Source of the DNA: Clostridiales bacterium
Lineage (GTDB): Bacteria > Bacillota > Clostridia > Saccharofermentanales > Saccharofermentanaceae
Length of the DNA: 64,000 nucleotides
Assembly: GCA_017561715.1 (NCBI GenBank)
Contig: JAFZBN010000021.1
Location: 1-64,000 of the forward strand
Reading direction: 5' to 3'
Numbering within the stretch: the stretch's first letter is position 1; every line of letters starts with the position of its first letter. Of the stretch, positions 9,450-18,481 are shown piece after piece. A model generated the notes under the pieces. The model had not been told where the DNA came from. It ran no database searches and worked only from the letters and a program-made list of their open reading frames with translations. Both the position numbers and the translations under genes were made by a program.

Positions 9450-9454
9450 TCGAC

Positions 9455-10084
9455 ATGAAGATCCTTACTTTTTCCTATGGGTTGGCAAGTGCCAATATGT
9501 ATGTCCTGCTCTTCGGCAGCGAAGCGCTTGTCATCGATCCATGCTGTCCCTGGAGCGAAACGGAGCTTGAAGATATCGATGTGAAGGCTGTTTTCTGTAC
9601 ACATGGACATTTTGATCACATATCCGCAGCAGACGATATCTACTCGCGTTTCAAATGCCCGATCTATGTCTCGAAGGAAGATCAGGAAATGCTACCGGAT
9701 CCGATCTTAAATCACGGTGTTGATTTCGGTCTGAATGTGTCTGTTTCGGTTCCTGCTTCTGTTTTCCCTGAAACTGAAATGAATAACCGCGTGCTCGGAC
9801 TTTCTGACTCAGAGGAGTTTTCATTAAAGGTCATCTCGACTCCGGGACATACATCCGGTTCGTCGTGTTTCCTTTTTACTCTTGCCAATGGCGAAAAACA
9901 CATGTTTACAGGAGATATGCTTTTTATGCGCAGTATCGGAAGAACTGATCTCGGCGGTTCCTACTCTGACATGACGCGTTCGATCGAACTTCTGAAAACA
10001 CTGGATGACGATATAGTGTGCTATCCGGGCCACGGCCCCGTAACTGTTCTAGGTGCTGAGAAGAAGAGTAATCCGTATTTCTGA
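9455..10084 (+). CDS. MBL-fold metallo-hydrolase (glyoxalase II-like)
   Basis: 209 residues. Metallo-beta-lactamase fold with the THGHFDH zinc motif (about residues 49-55), TPGHTSGS, FTGDMLF and YPGHGP in the expected order, as in hydroxyacylglutathione-hydrolase-type enzymes of about 200-210 residues. The substrate cannot be read from sequence. The ATG follows the previous stop by five bases with no clear ribosome site, so translation is probably coupled to the methylglyoxal-synthase-like gene. That pairing suggests, but does not prove, a role in methylglyoxal or lactoylthiol handling. Confidence 0.85.
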   Translation: MKILTFSYGLASANMYVLLFGSEALVIDPCCPWSETELEDIDVKAVFCTHGHFDHISAADDIYSRFKCPIYVSKEDQEMLPDPILNHGVDFGLNVSVSVPASVFPETEMNNRVLGLSDSEEFSLKVISTPGHTSGSSCFLFTLANGEKHMFTGDMLFMRSIGRTDLGGSYSDMTRSIELLKTLDDDIVCYPGHGPVTVLGAEKKSNPYF

Positions 10085-10112
10085 TCAAATCTTTCAAATC
10101 TCGCATTTTTGT

Positions 10113-10146
10113 CGGCTTTTGTATTTTCAGAAGCCGTTTTTATTTT
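10113..10146 (+). terminator. Intrinsic terminator after the MBL hydrolase
   Basis: CGGCTTTT / AGAAGCCG stem (8 pairs, one wobble) with an 8-base loop, followed by TTTTTATTTT (10137-10146). Confidence 0.75.
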
Positions 10147-10182
10147 CCTCCTCTTGCTATATTGAAGCAGGAGGTGATCAAT

Positions 10183-10455
10183 ATGCATACGATACAGGCA
10201 TCAATCGTGTTTTCAATAGTATTTGCAGTCATCTGCGGAATTCTCGCCATGAATCCGATCATGTATGCGAGAACTGAAGAGATTGCCGGTCTGTCTGTTT
10301 CCTGCCAGAAAGACAGTAATCACAAAGACGACATGTTCAAAGTAAAAGCCAAGACGAGCAACAATAATTCCTGGGATGTCGAGTTCAGCTGCCCGGAGAA
10401 GGCATACCGTTTTTCTAAAGGCATCCGTGATTCGGTCAGGATCCTGATCGGGTAG
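10183..10455 (+). CDS. Small membrane-anchored protein of the TadE-like cluster
   Basis: 90 residues. A hydrophobic N-terminal segment (about 5-28, ASIVFSIVFAVICGILA) is followed by a short polar region with two Cys (SVSCQ and EFSCPEK) that would be outside the membrane. I do not recognise a named family. AGGAGGTGA at 10169-10177 sets ATG 10183. An extended -10 (TGC-TATATT, 10158-10163) just upstream could start a transcript for this and the next two genes. Its shape and its neighbours suggest a pseudopilin-like or envelope component; that is inference from context. Confidence 0.6.
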   Translation: MHTIQASIVFSIVFAVICGILAMNPIMYARTEEIAGLSVSCQKDSNHKDDMFKVKAKTSNNNSWDVEFSCPEKAYRFSKGIRDSVRILIG

Positions 10456-10464
10456 GAGGCTTAT

Positions 10465-11868
10465 ATGAAAAGAAAACTATTCGGACGGCGCGGATCCATT
10501 ACGCTGTTCCTTTGTATTATCCTTTCAGCGGCCATCCTGCTTGAAACGATCTACCTGGAGGGTGCTTACAGAAGAAAGCAGGAGGTAATACTTACTGAAG
10601 CCGTTTCACATCAGACGGAACAGATCCTTTCGCAATTTAACAGGGATTATCTGGACTGGTACGGCATCTATGTGCTTGATGATGTAAGTTCCGGCAGTGC
10701 GGTATTCGATGAAATGACAAAAGGATACTCGGACATGTCTTTTGAATATGAGTTGACCGACGAATTTGATAAGGATGATCTCCGCGCGTCTGCCATCGAA
10801 TACATGAAACTCCGAGGTATCGCATTTGAAGGCTCTGCCTTGTTGGATCGACTGAATATATCTGTTTCACAGCTTTCCGAAAACAGTCATACAAGCGGGA
10901 TCGGACTTGGAAACTGGCTTCCTACATTTAAGGATTACTTAGAAAACAAGGAAAAGTATAAAGACAGATTATCCGATTTTGAAGATGTATGTGATCACTT
11001 GGGGCTGGGTGATAAGCTGCCCTACTTTTCTGCTTTTTGTGATGATGTTTCAGAGACGTGGGAAAAAAGCAGCAGTCAGTATTTCGAATGCGGAGATTCA
11101 TCTGTCACGGTGTCACTTTTTGATCCGGGAAGTATTGATTCGCTGACCTCAGCATTTGACAATTATATCGATGCTGACCTGCCGTCGATCGTCGACAGGC
11201 TTCTCATCAATGAATATGCCGTATATTCTTTCGATTCTTATGTGACAAGATATCAGGGTGATGATGATTATGAGCCGGAGAGTAATATACTTGGGATTCC
11301 ATTTGATGAGATCCATGATTCCAATGAAATGGGTGATCTTGAATACCTTTTTGTCGGTTCATCAGATAAAACATTGAATAAGCTCGTTTCGTACGGCACT
11401 TTGTTCGGAACAAGGCTTATCTTGAATTACAGTGCGTTTTTGCTTGATGAAGAAAAGAGGAGCACAGCCTTGGTTTTTGCCGAGATACTTTGCATTCTGA
11501 TCTCACTGCTCACTTTTTTTACGGTCAATCTTTCTCCGACGGTCGTAATGTATTTTATTTTGTTCGTTTATGCCTATACTGCGGCACTTACTGATGTGAC
11601 AAAACTTGTTCTCGGCATGACGGTGCCGATCTTTTACAACGATTCGGTATGTGAGGCATTAGGAGATTTTGCGGATACCTGCTATCGCGACTATTTTCGA
11701 GTTTTCCTTCTCTTTGTTCCGGAAGATGATCTTCTTGAAAGAATGGTCTACGTGATCAAACGGGACTGCGAAGACTCTCTATACACGGGCGTGAGAGCCG
11801 AAGGATCTTTACGTGAGGACAAATTCACGGTGAAAAGGAGGTTTGAACTTTATGAAAATCCGGAATAA
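10465..11868 (+). CDS. DUF5702-like membrane protein
   Basis: 467 residues. Begins GSITLFLCIILSAAILLETIYLEGAY, a pseudopilin-like hydrophobic N-terminus (about residues 10-35), then a long Asp/Ser/Tyr-rich exterior domain and, near residues 333-385, two hydrophobic segments before a cytoplasmic tail. This arrangement fits the DUF5702 proteins that accompany Tad-type loci in Clostridia. Function unknown. It starts nine bases after the previous gene and its end overlaps the TadE-like gene by 17 bases, so the three are one unit. Confidence 0.6.
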   Translation: MKRKLFGRRGSITLFLCIILSAAILLETIYLEGAYRRKQEVILTEAVSHQTEQILSQFNRDYLDWYGIYVLDDVSSGSAVFDEMTKGYSDMSFEYELTDEFDKDDLRASAIEYMKLRGIAFEGSALLDRLNISVSQLSENSHTSGIGLGNWLPTFKDYLENKEKYKDRLSDFEDVCDHLGLGDKLPYFSAFCDDVSETWEKSSSQYFECGDSSVTVSLFDPGSIDSLTSAFDNYIDADLPSIVDRLLINEYAVYSFDSYVTRYQGDDDYEPESNILGIPFDEIHDSNEMGDLEYLFVGSSDKTLNKLVSYGTLFGTRLILNYSAFLLDEEKRSTALVFAEILCILISLLTFFTVNLSPTVVMYFILFVYAYTAALTDVTKLVLGMTVPIFYNDSVCEALGDFADTCYRDYFRVFLLFVPEDDLLERMVYVIKRDCEDSLYTGVRAEGSLREDKFTVKRRFELYENPE

Positions 11869-12880
11869 AAAACGGATCATAAGAACCGGTTCTATAGTAT
11901 TGGAAGCTACTCTTACTTTCCCGCTTTTTCTGGTCCTTCTTTTGTCGGTCCTCAGCTCAATGACAGTTGTAAATGCGGATCTGTATATGCAGAGAGCGAC
12001 GGAAAACGTTGTTTCCGAACTTAATGTGGCTATCCCTCTTGTAGCAAACGGAATTTCTACGATCGATGATATCGTCTCCGAATTCGGACTGTCTGATAGT
12101 GATTCGATCGATACTTCTGGACTGGATGAGGCGCTCGGTGTTTTGGGCGGTGTTTCCGGCACGACCGGTGTTGATCTGGAGGATGTCTTAAGTACCGGTG
12201 TATTTGGAAGCTATGTAAGAGACCGGATCGTAAATGAATTCGTGAAGTTGACGGATAACGGCTGGGTATACAACGCGCTTGTTAAAAACGTTTCAGTATA
12301 TCTTGATGTCGAGACCGAAGACAGAAGCGTTTTTCTTAAGGTGTATTACGATATCGATGCAGGTGCGCTTACGCTTTCTCGCTCATATTGTTCATCCCTG
12401 GCTCTTTATGCCGATATGATCCCGCTGCGAGCGGAAAACGAACGAGAAGAAGTCAGTAATGAGACAGTTTGGGATCTGGATAATTTTGACCGAGGGGTCG
12501 AAATAAGAGAGCGTTTCGGCGGCAACCTCCCGTATAACTATCCCGTGATCTGTTATAGCTCGGGAAATGAAGTAAAGTCAGTAAAAAGCCTGGATGGAAC
12601 TTCGCCGTACTATGCTTCCAGAGTTGAAGTGAATGATAAGGTCAAAAAGTACATACGCGATCTTTCTGATTTCGACGGATCTGACTTTTCAGGAGTTTCC
12701 GTGACTGTGGATGAATATACGAAAAAGACACTGATCATCGTCGTTCCGGAGAACTGTTCCGATAAAGTATACGGGTATATCGAAGATCTTCATGGTTACG
12801 CGCAGCAGCGTAATGTAGATCTTTGCATAGAAAAATATGAGATATCACACCGATATGACGAAAAAGACACTGAAATCTAA
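11852..12880 (+). CDS. TadE-like pseudopilin-related protein
   Basis: 342 residues. The N-terminus, GSIVLEATLTFPLFLVLLLSV (about 15-35), has the TadE pattern: a Gly-Ser, a conserved Glu and Pro, then a hydrophobic helix. The remaining ~300 residues form a large exterior domain with no motif I recognise, much longer than a classical TadE. ATG 11852 follows AAGGAGGT at 11835-11842; a TTG at 11843 is less likely. No Flp pilin, TadA ATPase, TadB/C or prepilin peptidase is nearby, so either the assembly machinery is elsewhere or these three genes do something separate. Confidence 0.6.
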   Translation: MKIRNKKRIIRTGSIVLEATLTFPLFLVLLLSVLSSMTVVNADLYMQRATENVVSELNVAIPLVANGISTIDDIVSEFGLSDSDSIDTSGLDEALGVLGGVSGTTGVDLEDVLSTGVFGSYVRDRIVNEFVKLTDNGWVYNALVKNVSVYLDVETEDRSVFLKVYYDIDAGALTLSRSYCSSLALYADMIPLRAENEREEVSNETVWDLDNFDRGVEIRERFGGNLPYNYPVICYSSGNEVKSVKSLDGTSPYYASRVEVNDKVKKYIRDLSDFDGSDFSGVSVTVDEYTKKTLIIVVPENCSDKVYGYIEDLHGYAQQRNVDLCIEKYEISHRYDEKDTEI

Positions 12881-12912
12881 GCGTTTTATATATTATATAT
12901 ATTAAAAAGTTG

Positions 12913-12941
12913 TTGTCACATCTGGAACCTTGCGGTATAGT
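12913..12941 (+). promoter_or_regulatory. Predicted promoter of the yerC-secA transcript
   Basis: TTGTCA (12913-12918) and TATAGT (12936-12941), spacer 17 bases, 47 bases before the TTG start of the small membrane protein. No terminator was found between here and the end of the ahcY/deaminase run. Confidence 0.6.
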
Positions 12942-12987
12942 ATTAGTTGCTGATATTTTGAGTAACTGTGTTTTCGGAGGAATTTGA

Positions 12988-13221
12988 TTGAAACAGAGCG
13001 TCGAACAGGTTAGAGAAGTCGGTTCTACAAGACAGGCATCCGTCGGTTCCAATGAAGAAGCATCGATCGGTGATGTTCTTCGTAAAGCAAGAAAAGAGTT
13101 GATGACCAAACGCATATTGATTGCCATAGTCGTTATTCTTTTGTTCACCATATGTTTCTTTTTTGCTGTAAATGGTACTTTTGACCGCTTTGTTGACTAT
13201 CTTATCAGTCTTGCGGAGTGA
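12988..13221 (+). CDS. Small single-pass membrane protein
   Basis: 77 residues, starting with TTG at 12988 seven bases after GGAGG (12976-12980). The first 45 residues are polar and charged; residues about 43-64 (LIAIVVILLFTICFFFAV) form one membrane helix, leaving a short tail outside or inside. No family recognised. Placed immediately before the YerC-like regulator and secA, four bases from the next start, so it is probably expressed with secA. Coding status rests on a good ribosome site, a promoter and the tight spacing. Confidence 0.55.
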   Translation: MKQSVEQVREVGSTRQASVGSNEEASIGDVLRKARKELMTKRILIAIVVILLFTICFFFAVNGTFDRFVDYLISLAE

Positions 13222-13225
13222 AAAA

Positions 13226-13564
13226 ATGGTGAATGGCAAGTTAAAAGATGAACATATGGATGACCTCTTCAGGGCAATCCTGACATTGGAAACAACAGAT
13301 GAATGCTATTCTCTGTTTGAAGACCTTTGCACGATCTCCGAGATCAAGTCGCTTGCTTCAAGATTTCAGGTCGCTATCCTTCTTGATAAAGGGTACACAT
13401 ATACTGAGATCTTTGAGAAGACGGGCGTCAGTACTGCTACGATCAGTCGTGTCAAGCGCTGCCTGGATTATGGCGCAGATGGCTATAGGACGGTTCTTGA
13501 CAGAATGAATATACAGGCTGAGAAGTCTGAAAAAGGAAGAATGGAAGGAAAAAGCAAGAAATGA
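13226..13564 (+). CDS. YerC/YecD family TrpR-related DNA-binding protein
   Basis: 112 residues. Clear match by eye to the YerC/YecD group: LEDLCTI-type helix (SLFEDLCTISEIKSLASRF), then a helix-turn-helix GYTYTEIFEKTGVSTATISRVKRCLDYG, the TrpR-like fold. TrpR itself senses tryptophan; ligands of YerC proteins are not known. ATG 13226 is preferred to an upstream start at 13172 that would overlap the previous gene. Its TGA overlaps the secA ATG (ATGA at 13561), so it is coupled to secA. The C-terminal 20 residues are Lys/Glu-rich. Confidence 0.87.
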   Translation: MVNGKLKDEHMDDLFRAILTLETTDECYSLFEDLCTISEIKSLASRFQVAILLDKGYTYTEIFEKTGVSTATISRVKRCLDYGADGYRTVLDRMNIQAEKSEKGRMEGKSKK

Positions 13565-16383
13565 GCATTATTAGTAAGATTTTCGGTACGCACAGCGATC
13601 ACGAGATCAAACACATTATGCCGATCGTGGAGGCTATCGAAAGTCGCTCCGACAAATTCAAGGAAATGTCGGAAAGTGAACTTAAGGGCATGACCGATGT
13701 CCTCAAAAAACGTCTGGCAGACGGAGAGACTCTGGATGATATCCTCCCGGACGCATTCGCAACGATCAGAGAAGCTGCATGGAGAGTACTGGGACTTCGT
13801 CCTTATAAAGTACAGCTCATCGGTGGTATTATTCTTCATCAGGGCCGTATCGCCGAGATGAAGACAGGTGAAGGTAAGACACTTGTTGCTACACTTCCTG
13901 TTTATCTCAACGCACTTACCGGCCGCGGTGTTCACGTAGTAACCGTCAACGATTATCTTGCTCGAAGAGACAGTGAGTGGATGGGTAAGGTTTATCGCTA
14001 TCTCGGTCTTTCCGTAGGTCTTATCGTTCACGATCTGGACAACGATGAAAGAAGAAAAGCTTATAATTCCGATATCACATACGGTACAAACAATGAATTC
14101 GGTTTCGACTATCTCCGTGATAACATGGTCGATCGAAAAGAGAAAATGGTTCAGCGTGATCTCGTTTACGCGATCGTCGACGAGGTCGATAGTATCCTTA
14201 TCGATGAAGCCAGAACGCCTCTTATTATTTCCGGCATGGGCGGCGAGTCCTCCGATATGTACACCAAGGCGGACCGCTTCGTTAAGACTCTTAAGAAATT
14301 CGTCGTAGTTGAAACAGATGAAAAGGTCGACATTGATGATGTCAGCGGAGACTGCGATTACGTTGTCGACGAAAAGGCAAAGACGGCTGTTCTTACAGCA
14401 AATGGTATTTCCAAGGCTGAGAAGCACTTCGGTGTTGAGAACCTTTCCGATCCTGAGAATTTCGATCTTCAGCACTATATTAATAACGCTCTCAAAGCAA
14501 ATGGTACGATGGAGCGCGACCAGAAGTACGTTGTTACCAATGGTGAAGTTATCATCGTTGACGACTTTACCGGTCGTTTGATGTATGGCCGTCGTTTCAG
14601 TGATGGTCTCCATCAGGCAATCGAAGCCAAGGAAGGTGTTAAGGTCGAAAGAGAGTCCAAGACACTTGCTACCATCACATTCCAGAATTATTTCCGTATG
14701 TACGAGAAACTTGCCGGTATGACAGGTACTGCTTATACAGAGGAATCTGAATTCCGTCAGATCTACAGCCTCGACGTAATCCAGATCCCGACAAATAAGC
14801 CGATCGCCCGTATCGATGAGCATGACGCCGTTTATAAGAACCAGAGCGGTAAGTACGCTGCTGTACTCCGTCAGGTCAAGGAAGCTCATGAGAAGGGCCA
14901 GCCGGTTCTTGTCGGTACTGTTGAAGTAAGTAAGTCTGAGTTCCTTTCCAAGATCTTTACCCGTGCCGGCATCAAGCACGATGTATTGAACGCCAAGAAC
15001 CACCTGCGAGAAGCTGAGATCGTTGCTCAGGCAGGCCGTTACGGTGCAGTAACGATCGCGACCAACATGGCAGGTCGTGGTACCGATATTTTGCTCGGTG
15101 GTAACCCCGAGTTCATGGCAAAACAGGAAATGCGTAAGCTCGGTTATACAGAAGAACTGATCGATGCATCTACAGCTTACAATGAGACTGACGATGAGGT
15201 CATTATCGAAGCTCGTGAGCGTTTCTCTACTCTTGAAAAAGAGTTTAAAGAAAAGATCAAGGATGAGACTGAAAAGGTCAGAGAGGCCGGCGGTCTTTTC
15301 ATCATCGGTACAGAACGTCACGAATCCCGTCGTATTGATAACCAGCTCCGTGGTCGTGCCGGTCGTCAGGGTGACCCGGGACGCACGAAGTTCTTCCTTG
15401 CATTGGATGACGATCTGATGCGTCTTTTCGGTGGTGAGCGTGCGAATGCCGCATTTGAGACACTCGGTGTTGATGAAACAGTTGAGATTCAGTCCGGTAT
15501 CCTCAGCAAGCAGATCGAAAGTGCGCAGAAGAAGGTTGAAGGTCAGAACTTCAGTATGAGACGTCACGTTCTCGAGTACGACGATGTTATGAACGTTCAG
15601 AGAAACCTCATCTATGAACAGCGTCGTAAGGTGCTTGACGGTGTGGATATCCACGAAACGATCAAGAAGATGGTTGAAGCCGTTGCAGAACGTGTTGTTG
15701 ACCGTGTTGCTCTTGACGGTGACATCGGAACTGAGGAATGTCTCGGTCTTAAAGCAAACATCGCAGACGTATTCGGAGCGGTTCCGGTTCTCGAAGATAT
15801 CGAGAAGAAGATCAGCGCGAAAGAATCCGCTGACGCGGATGAGATCTCTTCCAAGCTGGTTGAGCAGAGCCTTGAAAAGCTTGAAAAACGTGATGAGGAG
15901 ATCACACCTGAGATCTTCCGTGAAGCAGAGCGTCAGATCCTTCTTTTCAACGTAGACCAGAAGTGGATGGATCACATCGATGCCATGGATCAGCTGAGAA
16001 ATGCGATCGGCATGAGATCTGTCGGCCAGAAGGATCCGGTCGTTGAGTATCGTATTGAAGGTTCCGATATGTTTGATGAGATGAACATGCTCATCCAGAA
16101 TGATACCGTTCGACTGATCATGAAGGCGAACATCGAAGCCGGACAGCGTATCGAGAGAAAGAATTCCGTTAAAAAGCTTCAGGAAGGTCACGGCAGTGCC
16201 CAGCTGGATTCTGTTGCTAAGCGAGCTCAGTCCGGTGAAGACGCTAAGGCTAACCAGCAGGCAGGTATCACGCAGAACCAGCCGGCTAAGCGTGACGCCA
16301 AGAAGGTAGGCCGCAATGATCCGTGTCCGTGCGGAAGCGGCAAGAAGTATAAAAACTGCTGTGGAAAGGAATCCAATGACTAA
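13561..16383 (+). CDS. secA: Preprotein translocase ATPase SecA
   Basis: 940 residues. Motor of Sec-dependent protein export at the inner face of the membrane. Walker A MKTGEGKT at residues 100-107, DEVDSILIDEARTPL (DEAD-like motif II) near 205-219, RGTDI and GRAGRQGDPG (motifs V/VI), preprotein cross-linking and scaffold regions, then a C-terminal SEC-C zinc motif ([16 protein letters not shown]) that contacts SecB or ribosomes. Length is slightly above the usual ~840-900 because of a longer linker (about 860-915) before the SEC-C motif. The stop overlaps the next start. Confidence 0.97.
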   Translation: MSIISKIFGTHSDHEIKHIMPIVEAIESRSDKFKEMSESELKGMTDVLKKRLADGETLDDILPDAFATIREAAWRVLGLRPYKVQLIGGIILHQGRIAEMKTGEGKTLVATLPVYLNALTGRGVHVVTVNDYLARRDSEWMGKVYRYLGLSVGLIVHDLDNDERRKAYNSDITYGTNNEFGFDYLRDNMVDRKEKMVQRDLVYAIVDEVDSILIDEARTPLIISGMGGESSDMYTKADRFVKTLKKFVVVETDEKVDIDDVSGDCDYVVDEKAKTAVLTANGISKAEKHFGVENLSDPENFDLQHYINNALKANGTMERDQKYVVTNGEVIIVDDFTGRLMYGRRFSDGLHQAIEAKEGVKVERESKTLATITFQNYFRMYEKLAGMTGTAYTEESEFRQIYSLDVIQIPTNKPIARIDEHDAVYKNQSGKYAAVLRQVKEAHEKGQPVLVGTVEVSKSEFLSKIFTRAGIKHDVLNAKNHLREAEIVAQAGRYGAVTIATNMAGRGTDILLGGNPEFMAKQEMRKLGYTEELIDASTAYNETDDEVIIEARERFSTLEKEFKEKIKDETEKVREAGGLFIIGTERHESRRIDNQLRGRAGRQGDPGRTKFFLALDDDLMRLFGGERANAAFETLGVDETVEIQSGILSKQIESAQKKVEGQNFSMRRHVLEYDDVMNVQRNLIYEQRRKVLDGVDIHETIKKMVEAVAERVVDRVALDGDIGTEECLGLKANIADVFGAVPVLEDIEKKISAKESADADEISSKLVEQSLEKLEKRDEEITPEIFREAERQILLFNVDQKWMDHIDAMDQLRNAIGMRSVGQKDPVVEYRIEGSDMFDEMNMLIQNDTVRLIMKANIEAGQRIERKNSVKKLQEGHGSAQLDSVAKRAQSGEDAKANQQAGITQNQPAKRDAKKVGRNDPCPCGSGKKYKNCCGKESND

Positions 16384-17203
16384 GTCAGATTATTATTCTG
16401 ATGTATTGGAGGCATCCGAGTATATCCGTTCGAAAGTTGCGGACATACCGGATGTTTGCCTTGTCCTGGGCTCCGGACTCGGCCCGCTGACAGAACGTGT
16501 TGAAACGATCAATGAGCTCTCTTATGAGAATATTCCGCATTTCCCGAAAACCACTGTTGCCGGACATGACGGAAAGCTCCTTGTCGCCAGACTTTCTGGT
16601 GTCTTGACTTTCATCATGAAAGGCCGTTTCCACTATTATGAAGGGTATTCGACACAGGAAGCTACGTTCTATGTTCGCGTCATGGCGAAGCTCGGTGTTT
16701 CGACTTTGGTTATGACAAATGCCGCAGGCGGTATCAATACAGCCATGAACCCGAGTGAACTGATGCTGATCACTGATCATATAGGACTGTTCTGCGATTC
16801 TCCGCTTCGTGGGCCGAATCTTGATGAGTTCGGACCTCGTTTCCCGGATCAGACAAGAGTCTATGATCGTGAGCTTTCCGAGAAGATGATCGAATCTGCC
16901 GAAGAATTAAGCATTCCTCTTCATCAAGGAGTTTATGCATATACACGCGGTCCGCAGTACGAGACACCGGCGGAGATCAGGGCATTAAAGGTATTAGGCG
17001 CAGATGCAGTCGGAATGTCGACGGTAGCTGAAGCGATCGCGGCCAGCCACAGCGGAATGAAGGTATTGGCTGTTTCTTGCATCACAAACTTTGCCGCCGG
17101 AATCTCCGGGCAGCCGCTTTCTCATGCGGAAGTCATGGAAAACGCCAATAAATCATCTAAAAACAGTATCGCGTTAATGGAGAAATTCTTCTCAAAACTT
17201 TAA
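16376..17203 (+). CDS. Purine nucleoside phosphorylase (trimeric type)
   Basis: 275 residues. Cleaves purine (deoxy)nucleosides with phosphate to the base and (deoxy)ribose 1-phosphate. Motifs: VLGSGLGPL near residues 28-36 (phosphate), GRFHYYEG (about 83-90), TNAAGGI, GPQYETPAE and a Glu-Met-Asn-type region KVLGADAVGMSTVAEAIAA. This is the PunA/human-PNP type, not DeoD. ATG at 16376 overlaps the end of secA by eight bases and has GGAAAGGA before it. Followed by SAH hydrolase and a deaminase, consistent with recycling of adenosine and inosine released from S-adenosylhomocysteine. Confidence 0.93.
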   Translation: MTKSDYYSDVLEASEYIRSKVADIPDVCLVLGSGLGPLTERVETINELSYENIPHFPKTTVAGHDGKLLVARLSGVLTFIMKGRFHYYEGYSTQEATFYVRVMAKLGVSTLVMTNAAGGINTAMNPSELMLITDHIGLFCDSPLRGPNLDEFGPRFPDQTRVYDRELSEKMIESAEELSIPLHQGVYAYTRGPQYETPAEIRALKVLGADAVGMSTVAEAIAASHSGMKVLAVSCITNFAAGISGQPLSHAEVMENANKSSKNSIALMEKFFSKL

Positions 17204-17214
17204 GGAGAACGTCT

Positions 17215-18480
17215 ATGAGTGATTTGCCTCTTTACGAAATCAAGGACATCAAACTGGCTCCGGAAGGACACCACAAGATCGACTGGGCCTACAGGAACAT
17301 GCCTGTTTTACGCATTATCGAAAAGGAACTTAAGGAGACCAGACCTTTTGAGGGATTAAAGATCTCCGTAAGTGTTCATGTTGAGGCAAAGACCGCCAAT
17401 CTTGCGCTCGTTCTTCGCGAAGGCGGCGCAGATGTTGCACTTACAGGTTGTAATCCTCTTTCCACGCAGGATGATGTTGCAGCTGCTCTTGTCGAGCGCG
17501 GTATGAAAGTATACTGCATTCACGGTGCCGATCCTGAGACATACAGAAGACATCTTGAAATGACGCTGGCATTCGGTCCGGATATCGTTATCGATGACGG
17601 CGGTGACCTTGCGATGCTTCTGCATTCTACGCATAAGCATCTTGTTGCCGGTATGCTCGGTTCTTGCGAAGAAACGACGACAGGTGTACACAGACTTAAG
17701 ATCCTGGAAGAGCAGGGAAAGCTTTCTTACCCTGTAATCGCCGTTAATGACGCGCGCTGTAAGCATCTTTTTGATAACCGTTTCGGAACCGGTCAATCCG
17801 TCTGGACGGCGATCATGGCGACTACCAATCTTATCGTTGCTGGTAAGTATGTGGTTGTAGCCGGGTTCGGCATGTGCGGAAAGGGCGTTGCTCTTCGCGC
17901 GAAGGGTATGGGTGCCCGTGTTATCGTTACTGAGATCGATCCGGTCAAGGCCTGCGAAGCGATCATGGAAGGCTATGACGTCATGACGATGGACGAAGCG
18001 GCTTCTCTCGGAGATGTATTCGTAACTGTTACAGGTTGTAAGGACGTCATCACCAAGAAGCATTTCGAGAAGATGAAGGATGGCGCTATCTGTTGTAATG
18101 CCGGTCATTTCGACGTTGAGATCAATCTTGTCCAGCTTGCTGAAATGGCAAAAGAACGTAAGGAACTTCGTAAGAATATCGAAGGATTCATCATGGAAGA
18201 CGGCAGAACGATCTGCATCCTTGCGGAAGGTCGTCTTGTCAACCTTGCTTCCGGTGACGGACATCCTGTCGAGATCATGGATATGAGCTTTGCGCTTCAG
18301 GCACAGAGCGCCAGATATATTGCCGAACATGGAAAAGAACTGGAGAAGAAGGTATATGACACACCGACAGTCATTGATGACCGTGTAGGTGAATTCCTGC
18401 TTCAGTCTAAGGGTTATTCGATCGATAAACTCACTCCCGAACAGGACAGATATATCCATTCCTGGGATCTGGAGGAGTGA
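17215..18480 (+). CDS. ahcY: Adenosylhomocysteinase (SAH hydrolase)
   Basis: 421 residues. Converts S-adenosylhomocysteine to adenosine plus homocysteine, removing the product inhibitor of methyltransferases. NAD-binding Rossmann motif VVAGFGMCGKGVALRAKGMGA (about 220-240), catalytic region NDARCKHLFDNRFGTGQS, and CNAGHFDVEI; length fits the bacterial/archaeal short form that lacks the ~40-residue insertion. Start has AAGGAGAA before it. The gene ends two bases before the deaminase start. The pairing with an SAH/MTA deaminase suggests two possible SAH exits. Confidence 0.95.
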   Translation: MSDLPLYEIKDIKLAPEGHHKIDWAYRNMPVLRIIEKELKETRPFEGLKISVSVHVEAKTANLALVLREGGADVALTGCNPLSTQDDVAAALVERGMKVYCIHGADPETYRRHLEMTLAFGPDIVIDDGGDLAMLLHSTHKHLVAGMLGSCEETTTGVHRLKILEEQGKLSYPVIAVNDARCKHLFDNRFGTGQSVWTAIMATTNLIVAGKYVVVAGFGMCGKGVALRAKGMGARVIVTEIDPVKACEAIMEGYDVMTMDEAASLGDVFVTVTGCKDVITKKHFEKMKDGAICCNAGHFDVEINLVQLAEMAKERKELRKNIEGFIMEDGRTICILAEGRLVNLASGDGHPVEIMDMSFALQAQSARYIAEHGKELEKKVYDTPTVIDDRVGEFLLQSKGYSIDKLTPEQDRYIHSWDLEE

Positions 18481-18481
18481 T

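Noticed and set aside
13483-16191. A 902-codon open frame antisense to secA
   Set aside because: It mirrors the codon structure of secA, has no ribosome site or promoter, and secA is unmistakable. The translation is rich in Thr, Leu and Ile with no domain pattern.
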